Below are positions 59,295 to 64,000 of a stretch of 64,000 nt of DNA, one piece after another; position 1 is the stretch's first letter, and every line of letters starts with the position of its first letter. The position numbers were made by a program, and so were the translations under genes. The notes under the pieces are model-generated. The model made no database searches, was not told where the DNA came from, and saw only the letters and a program-made list of their open reading frames with translations. Origin of the DNA: Flectonema sp. DT1601 (taxonomy: Eukaryota > Euglenozoa > Diplonemea > Diplonemida > Diplonemidae); contig OZ025789.1 in the NCBI GenBank assembly GCA_964019425.1, forward strand, positions 62,001 through 126,000, written 5' to 3'.

Positions 59295-59506
59295 CTTCAA
59301 ATCTGAAGACAATATATTCCTACTGCGTGTGTCTTATATTGAGTTGTGAGGCTCTTCTGTTGATGTTTTATATGTGCGTATAATGAACTATATTTATTTA
59401 TTTATTTATATTTCCGTATAATCTGGTAGGTGGGGAGGGAAAGTAAAGTGATTCTTGTTGTGGAACACGATTGCAAAATTAAATACCGCTGGAGGCCACG
59501 TGAACA
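59295..59506 (-). promoter_or_regulatory. Putative promoter of adhesin copy 2
   Basis: Identical to the copy 1 promoter apart from one base (59443). TATAAAA is at 59366-59372 and CACGTG at 59497-59502. Because the proximal promoter is shared, both copies are probably expressed alike unless more distal sequence matters. Confidence 0.5.
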
Positions 59507-59777
59507 TAGTCGAGCATACCTGGGAAAAAATTAACGGCTTGCAGGTACCCCTTTTAAACTAAACAGGATTTTATTTATTTATTTATTTATTTTTTTCGTT
59601 CTCTCCATAGAGTTATTACAGTTCTACGGAGTAAAGAATAAAGAAATCCATACAAACATAACACACAACACAAAACGCATATATAAGCACACCACACGTG
59701 TAATCACGAAAATTGAGTTTTTCTGGGACCCCAGACAAGAAATAATTCTATTGTCAAGTATCCTTTATCAATTAAGA
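59507..59777. other. Spacer between esterase 3' end and adhesin promoter
   Basis: AT-rich, with a run of TTTA tetramers near 59570-59592. It should hold the esterase 3' UTR. No reading frame, RNA gene or clear terminator was seen. It is absent from the junction between adhesin copies 1 and 2. Confidence 0.6.
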
Positions 59778-62700
59778 TCAGAATAAAGAGTTCCAGAAGT
59801 CGCAGTCATCTTTATGAGGATCGTTAATAATATGAGAATCTTGACCATCGAAGTCCTTCAGCATAAAGTTTAGTACTTCTACTCCATTATAAAGAGGCCA
59901 CTTAACTCCTGGTATCGCATTGCTGTTTGGATCTCCCGTTGCAGCGAGAGCCGACCAGTGACCCATTATTTTGTTTGATAGTTGTCTCTCAGAAGGGTGG
60001 AAATCACAGTGTGTTTTATTATAAGGAGGCCCTAATTGATCTGGGCCAACAGTTGTTCCAAAAACATATTTAATCTCAGCCCCGTGAGTAGCCCAACCCT
60101 TCTCTACCGAGGTTGGATCTGGGTGAACTACGTCAAGTTCGACTCCCGCATCACACCCAAATCCATTATCGCGAACTCTGTTGGGCTGGTAGTGAGCGAA
60201 TTCGTAAACATAAACTTTTCTACCCGCAGTCTGAGCCATTCTTGCTAACGCCCTTGCCGGACAAATAACAAAAGCGTCAGCATCAGTTTGCACGAAGGCG
60301 CTTTGCGGGGAATTTTGAAACCTTTCGAGCGGATACTGGGACTCGATCTTGGAAGCTATTTCAGAACCCCAGGTTGTGACGAGGGCTGCTTTGTAATCCG
60401 CAAGTGTTGTTTGCTTCTTATCAGGAGGTACCAAACCCAACGTTGGTGCGGTTCCGTAAAATGCAGAAGTTCCATCTTTGCTGTTGTGACCGACGATGAG
60501 TTCAGACGGGTTGAGTTCCCCTCTCTCCCACCTCGATCCTGGGATACCATCACCAGGAAACATATTCGTATCGGCAAAGTAACCACTGAAGTATGGAGCA
60601 ACAGTTAAGTTATTCATGTAGTATGGTGGCCATTGGACTAGTTCTGCTTTTACCTGAGTTGATGGTTTTGTTTTGTTTTGTTTTGTTTTGTTTTGTTTTG
60701 TTTTGTTTTGTTTTGTTTTGTTTTGTTTTGTTTTGTTTTGTTTTGTTTTGTTTTGTTTTGTTTTGTTTTGTTTTGTTTTGTTTTGTTTTGTTTTGTTTTG
60801 TTTTGTTTTGTTTTGTTTTGTGTTGTTTTGTGTTGTTTTGTTTTGTTTTGTTTTGTTTTGTTTTGTTTTGTTTTGTTTTGTTTTGTTTTGTTTTGTTTTG
60901 TTTTGTTTTGTTTTGTTTTGTTTTGTTTTGTTTTGTTTTGTTTTGTTTTGTTTTGTTTTGTTTTGTTTTGTTTTGTTTTGTTTTGTTTTGTTTTGTTTTG
61001 TTTTGTTTTGTTTTGTTTTGTTTTGTTTTGTTTTGTTTTGTTTTGTTTTGTTTTGTTTTGTTTTGTTTTGTTTTGTTTTGTTTTGTTTTGTTTTGTTTTG
61101 TTTTGTTTTGTTTTGTTTTGTTTTGTTTTGTTTTGTTTTGTTTTGTTTTGTGTTGTTTTGTTTTGTTTTGTTTTGTTTTGTGTTGTTTTGTTTTGTTTTG
61201 TGTTGTTTTGTTTTGTGTTGTTTTGTTTTGTGTTGTTTTGTTTTGTTTTGTTTTGTTTTGTTTTGTTTTGTTTTGTTTTGTTTTGTTTTGTTTTGTTTTG
61301 TTTTGTTTTGTTTTGTTTTGTTTTGTTTTGTTTTGTTTTGTTTTGTTTTGTTTTGTTTTGTTTTGTTTTGTTTTGTTTTGTTTTGTTTTGTTTTGTTTTG
61401 TTTTGTTTTGTTTTGTTTTGTTTTGTTTTGTTTTGTTTTGTTTTGTTTTGTTTTGTTTTGTTTTGTTTTGTTTTGTTTTGTTTTGTTTTGTTTTGTTTTG
61501 TTTTGTTTTGTTTTGTTTTGTTTTGTTTTGTTTTGTTTTGTTTTGTTTTGTTTTGTTTTGTTTTGTTTTGTTTTGTTTTGTTTTGTTTTGTTTTGTTTTG
61601 TTTTGTTTTGTTTTGTTTTGTTTTGTTTTGTTTTGTTTTGTTTTGTTTTGTTTTGTTTTGTTTTGTTTTGTTTTGTGTTGTTTTGTTTTGTTTTGTTTTG
61701 TTTTGTTTTGTTTTGTTTTGTTTTGTTTTGTTTTGTTTTGTTTTGTTTTGTTTTGTTTTGTTTTGTTTTGTTTTGTTTTGTTTTGTTTTGTTTTGTTTTG
61801 TTTTGTTTTGTTTTGTTTTGTTTTGTTTTGTTTTGTTTTGTTTTGTTTTGTTTTGTTTTGTTTTGTTTTGTTTTGTTTTGTTTTGTTTTGTTTTGTTTTG
61901 TTTTGTTTTGTTTTGTTTTGTTTTGTTTTGTTTTGTTTTGTTTTGTTTTGTTTTGTTTTGTTTTGTTTTGTTTTGTTTTGTTTTGTTTTGTTTTGTTTTG
62001 TTTTGTTTTGTTTTGTTTTGTTTTGTTTTGTTTTGTTTTGTTTTGTTTTGTTTTGTTTTGTTTTGTTTTGTTTTGTTTTGTTTTGTTTACTTAAAACTCT
62101 CTGGAAAAAACAAAAAAAGAACAACAGACCTGCTGAAGTTGTGCGACAGTTGTAAAGTTAAAACTGTCTAAGATCATTGTGGTCACTTCAGATCCGAATG
62201 TTGAGTTTAATGGACCCCAACCCTTATTAGGAGGACCTCCAAAACAAGGACCTGATTGCATGATAGTTCTGTGAATTAATCCTTTTGCAGAAGGAGCAAC
62301 AGCAATAGTACAGGTACTGTATGCTCCACTTGATTGTCCGAATATTGTCACTCGATTCGGATCACCTCCAAAGAATCGAATATATTTATGAACCCAAGAA
62401 ATAGCTGTGATTTGATCATTTATTCCATTCATTCCTCCAGTCATCTTCCCTTCTAAGTCTGTCACGAGATACCCAAGTGCTCCAAGACGGTAGTTGAATC
62501 CAACGACGATGGTGTTTTCCTGAATTGCGATGTTGCTTCCGTTTTGAAATCTGTTAGAACCAGTTCCGCTACAAAGCCCACCACCATAAATATAGATCAT
62601 AACCGGGAATGAGCTTCTCGAAGTTGCATTTGAAGGTTTCCAAATATTAAGAGTCAGGCAATCTTCTGAAGGTGGGGGCGCTTCAGGGTCTGTTGCTTCC

Positions 62701-62954
62701 GAAGGATTACCCAACGGATTCTGAATGCAGGGGGATTTGAACTTGGAACCATCAAATACACCTTTGTACTTCTGTTCATTTAATATCGATCTCTTAAACC
62801 TCTTCTCTGCTAAGGGAGGAATAGCATAAGGAATACCTGCGTATCTATCAACACCAACAGCAGCATTGCTACCTATGATCGTCCCCAAAGGGAAGTCGAC
62901 CGTCGGTACTGAAGCAGCAGCAGCCACCAACGTGACTATCGCAGTGAATATCAT
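59778..62954 (-). CDS. Secreted type-B carboxylesterase / cholinesterase-like hydrolase (two exons, 566 aa)
   Basis: Exon 1 is 62130-62954 (275 codons) and exon 2 is 59778-60653 (291 codons plus stop). The intron at 60654-62129 has GT-AG ends and is phase 0. The product has a signal peptide (MIFTAIVTLVAAAAS). Exon 1 carries the oxyanion-hole GGG (residues 124-126), the family signature SEDCLTLNIW (96-105) and the serine signature FGGDPNRVTIFGQSSG with nucleophile Ser208. Exon 2 carries the charge-relay region HNSKDGT, with Asp335 where cholinesterases have Glu, and His465 in THGAEIKYVFG. The 566-residue length is normal for the family, which hydrolyses carboxylic esters; the substrate is unknown. 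It lies 483 bp upstream of the adhesin start codon on the same strand. It looks intact. Splicing is inferred from frame and family continuity. Confidence 0.88.
60654..62129 (-). other. Intron of the carboxylesterase gene
   Basis: The donor is CAG|GTCTGT at 62130/62129 and the acceptor is CTCAG|GTA at 60654/60653. Both sides are phase 0, joining ...AQLQQ to VKAELVQW.... Of 1,476 nt, 1,420 are pentanucleotide repeat, leaving 44 nt at the 5' end and 12 nt at the 3' end. The acceptor has no pyrimidine tract. The only pyrimidine-rich stretch plus CAG lies within about 30 nt of the donor. Confidence 0.82.
60666..62085 (+). repeat. (TTTTG)284 pentanucleotide satellite
   Basis: 1,420 bp of perfectly phased 5-bp units. 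Eight are TGTTG variants, starting at 60821, 60831, 61151, 61181, 61201, 61216, 61231 and 61676. No unit-length change is seen. Read on the esterase's strand it is (CAAAA)n. It creates long meaningless open frames on both strands. Confidence 0.98.
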
Positions 62955-63111
62955 ATTTTAGTTGGAACTCTGTTTTAGAATAGAAAATTAAAAGTTAACT
63001 TAAAAAAAAAAGGAAAAAAACGAGCAGAGCGTACTTTCAAAATGATAGAACATCATATTAGCTAGTAGATAGGTATATTTGATAACTACAATCTCCTTAA
63101 CGAAAAACCTT
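62955..63111. other. Upstream region of the esterase gene
   Basis: AT-rich, with a homopurine A-run near 63001-63020. No convincing TATA box was found. The esterase promoter presumably lies here or in the adjacent spacer repeat. Confidence 0.4.
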
Positions 63112-64000
63112 AAATCAATAATACGAAAAATGAATAAAATAAAACTTGTCCAATACAATTCGATACTATTGAGCAACAGCATCAATAAACTGAAATAGCA
63201 ACAAATAAAAGCAACTGAAAAACTGAAGTAGTTTCATTCATATTTTTCAGAAGAGAGGGCAGAGAGAGGAAGAGAACAATAAGATGAAGAAAGAAGAAGA
63301 AGACGAAGAAATGTCAGATATTTCGAATTAACGATTCTGGTAACAAAACTACATTTTGCATGAAGGACGTTCTCCACACAAAACCCATTGTTTTGTTTCT
63401 TTTATTTTTGTGGATTTGTTTGTTTTTCTTCTTCTTTTTGTTTTGGTGATGAAATTTGCTAAATAGGTAGGGAACAGAATAACAATAAAAAATGCAAGCC
63501 CTAACACAAAGGGGAACGTGAAGGAGGGGTACCTGCCAAAGTACTTACTTTTAGTCATTGGGAACACATCATATTTCCAGTAAGCTGCTTATCAGAATGT
63601 TTGCCGACACCGATATATTGAGCCTCATGTGGACAACGTGATGATGACTTTTTTTTCCCTCCAAACATTAATCCGCTTTCACTTAGCGCTGAATTTTCAC
63701 GGAAGAGAAAAAACAAAAAAAAACAAAAAACAAAAGCAGACAATAGAAACAAGGTACATGTCATGCTTTTGAAAATAACAAAATTAAATAAATTGAAAAA
63801 TAAAGATGGATTGCAGAACCCCTAATTCAGCGATTCATAATCCGATTTCAAAAAAGAAAACACGGCATCATCGATGGAAGCCGCGCCACTGACTGTTGCA
63901 CATTGGGATTTGAGATATTCCTTTCATATGTTATACGACAATACAATGTGAACAAAACGTGGTAAACAACAAATGGGAATGGGTGGGTAGGGCAGAGAGG
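63112..64000. repeat. Spacer repeat, right copy (matches 20736-21655)
   Basis: The homologous blocks are 63118-63367 (diverged, many small indels) and 63487-64000 (close match). 63368-63478 has no counterpart. In the left copy this sequence lies directly downstream of an adhesin 3' end, so another adhesin gene probably begins soon beyond the window. Confidence 0.85.
63975..63992 (+). other. G-quadruplex-type motif in the right spacer copy
   Basis: Four GGG runs with loops of 3, 1 and 2 nt. It lies at the position equivalent to the motif at 21647 although the bases differ. Confidence 0.55.

Larger units (their letters stand above)
38776..59506. repeat. Large direct duplication, right copy (matches 1-20731)
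   Basis: This covers the 5' 55% of the complete giant gene and about 210 bp upstream of its ATG. The left limit is set only by the window edge. The right limit is real: identity ends after CCACGTGAACA at 59506, and the flank then differs completely from that of the left copy. Confidence 0.95.

Noticed and set aside
59295-59312. Extension of the adhesin start by six codons
   Set aside because: The upstream codon is TTG. The ATG at 59294 gives a clean signal peptide directly.
59531-59550. Short inverted match between 59537-59548 and the 21210-21230 spacer
   Set aside because: Only about a dozen bases match; it is likely chance.
60593-62171. Frames of about 500 residues encoding repeated FVLFC or NKTKQ
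   Set aside because: They are translations of the TTTTG satellite, which lies inside an intron.
59507-63111. Esterase block as a mobile element
   Set aside because: No transposase, terminal repeats or convincing target-site duplication were seen.
1-64000. Prokaryotic origin suggested by the adhesin-like repeats
   Set aside because: The spliced esterase, TATA-type promoters, lack of operon structure and eukaryotic-style signal and membrane anchor point to a eukaryote.

Overview
The window is eukaryotic nuclear DNA, most likely from a microalga or other protist. The evidence is a GT-AG intron in a secreted esterase gene, AT-rich spacers with TATA-like boxes, and a giant secretory, single-pass membrane protein built from extracellular domains. 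I cannot name the lineage from sequence alone. Coding DNA is clearly GC-rich while the spacers are AT-rich.

Layout. All supported genes lie on the minus strand. From right to left: (1) 62955-64000 is spacer; its part from about 63112 on is a diverged copy of the spacer found at 20740-21655. (2) 59778-62954 is a type-B carboxylesterase gene with two exons. Its single intron is almost entirely a (TTTTG)284 satellite. (3) 21891-59294 is one uninterrupted 12,467-codon reading frame for a giant type I membrane protein. It has 19 von Willebrand A (vWA) domains, three cassettes of an adhesin-type repeat joined to a C-type lectin domain, a 14-unit EGF-like array, a very large number of short Cys/Trp-Asp repeats, and a C-terminal EGF module, membrane span and acidic tail. 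(4) 20520-21890 is spacer plus promoter. (5) 1-20519 is the 5' 55% of a second copy of the giant gene, running off the left edge.

The two giant genes are head-to-tail. Positions 1-20731 match 38776-59506 at a constant offset of 38,775 with no indel, and I found only eight substitutions. Identity stops abruptly about 210 bp upstream of both start codons. The diverged spacer copy at the right edge is the kind of sequence that lies just past the 3' end of such a gene. This predicts a third copy beyond 64000, with the esterase sitting between copies two and three.

How the parts fit together. The giant protein looks like a cell-surface adhesin or matrix receptor. Most vWA domains keep the metal-binding DxSxS motif, and all three lectin domains keep the EPN and WND sugar and calcium motifs. 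The esterase has a signal peptide and is probably secreted too, but nothing beyond position links it to the adhesin. The most notable system here is this tandem, apparently recently homogenised array of megadalton vWA/lectin adhesin genes.
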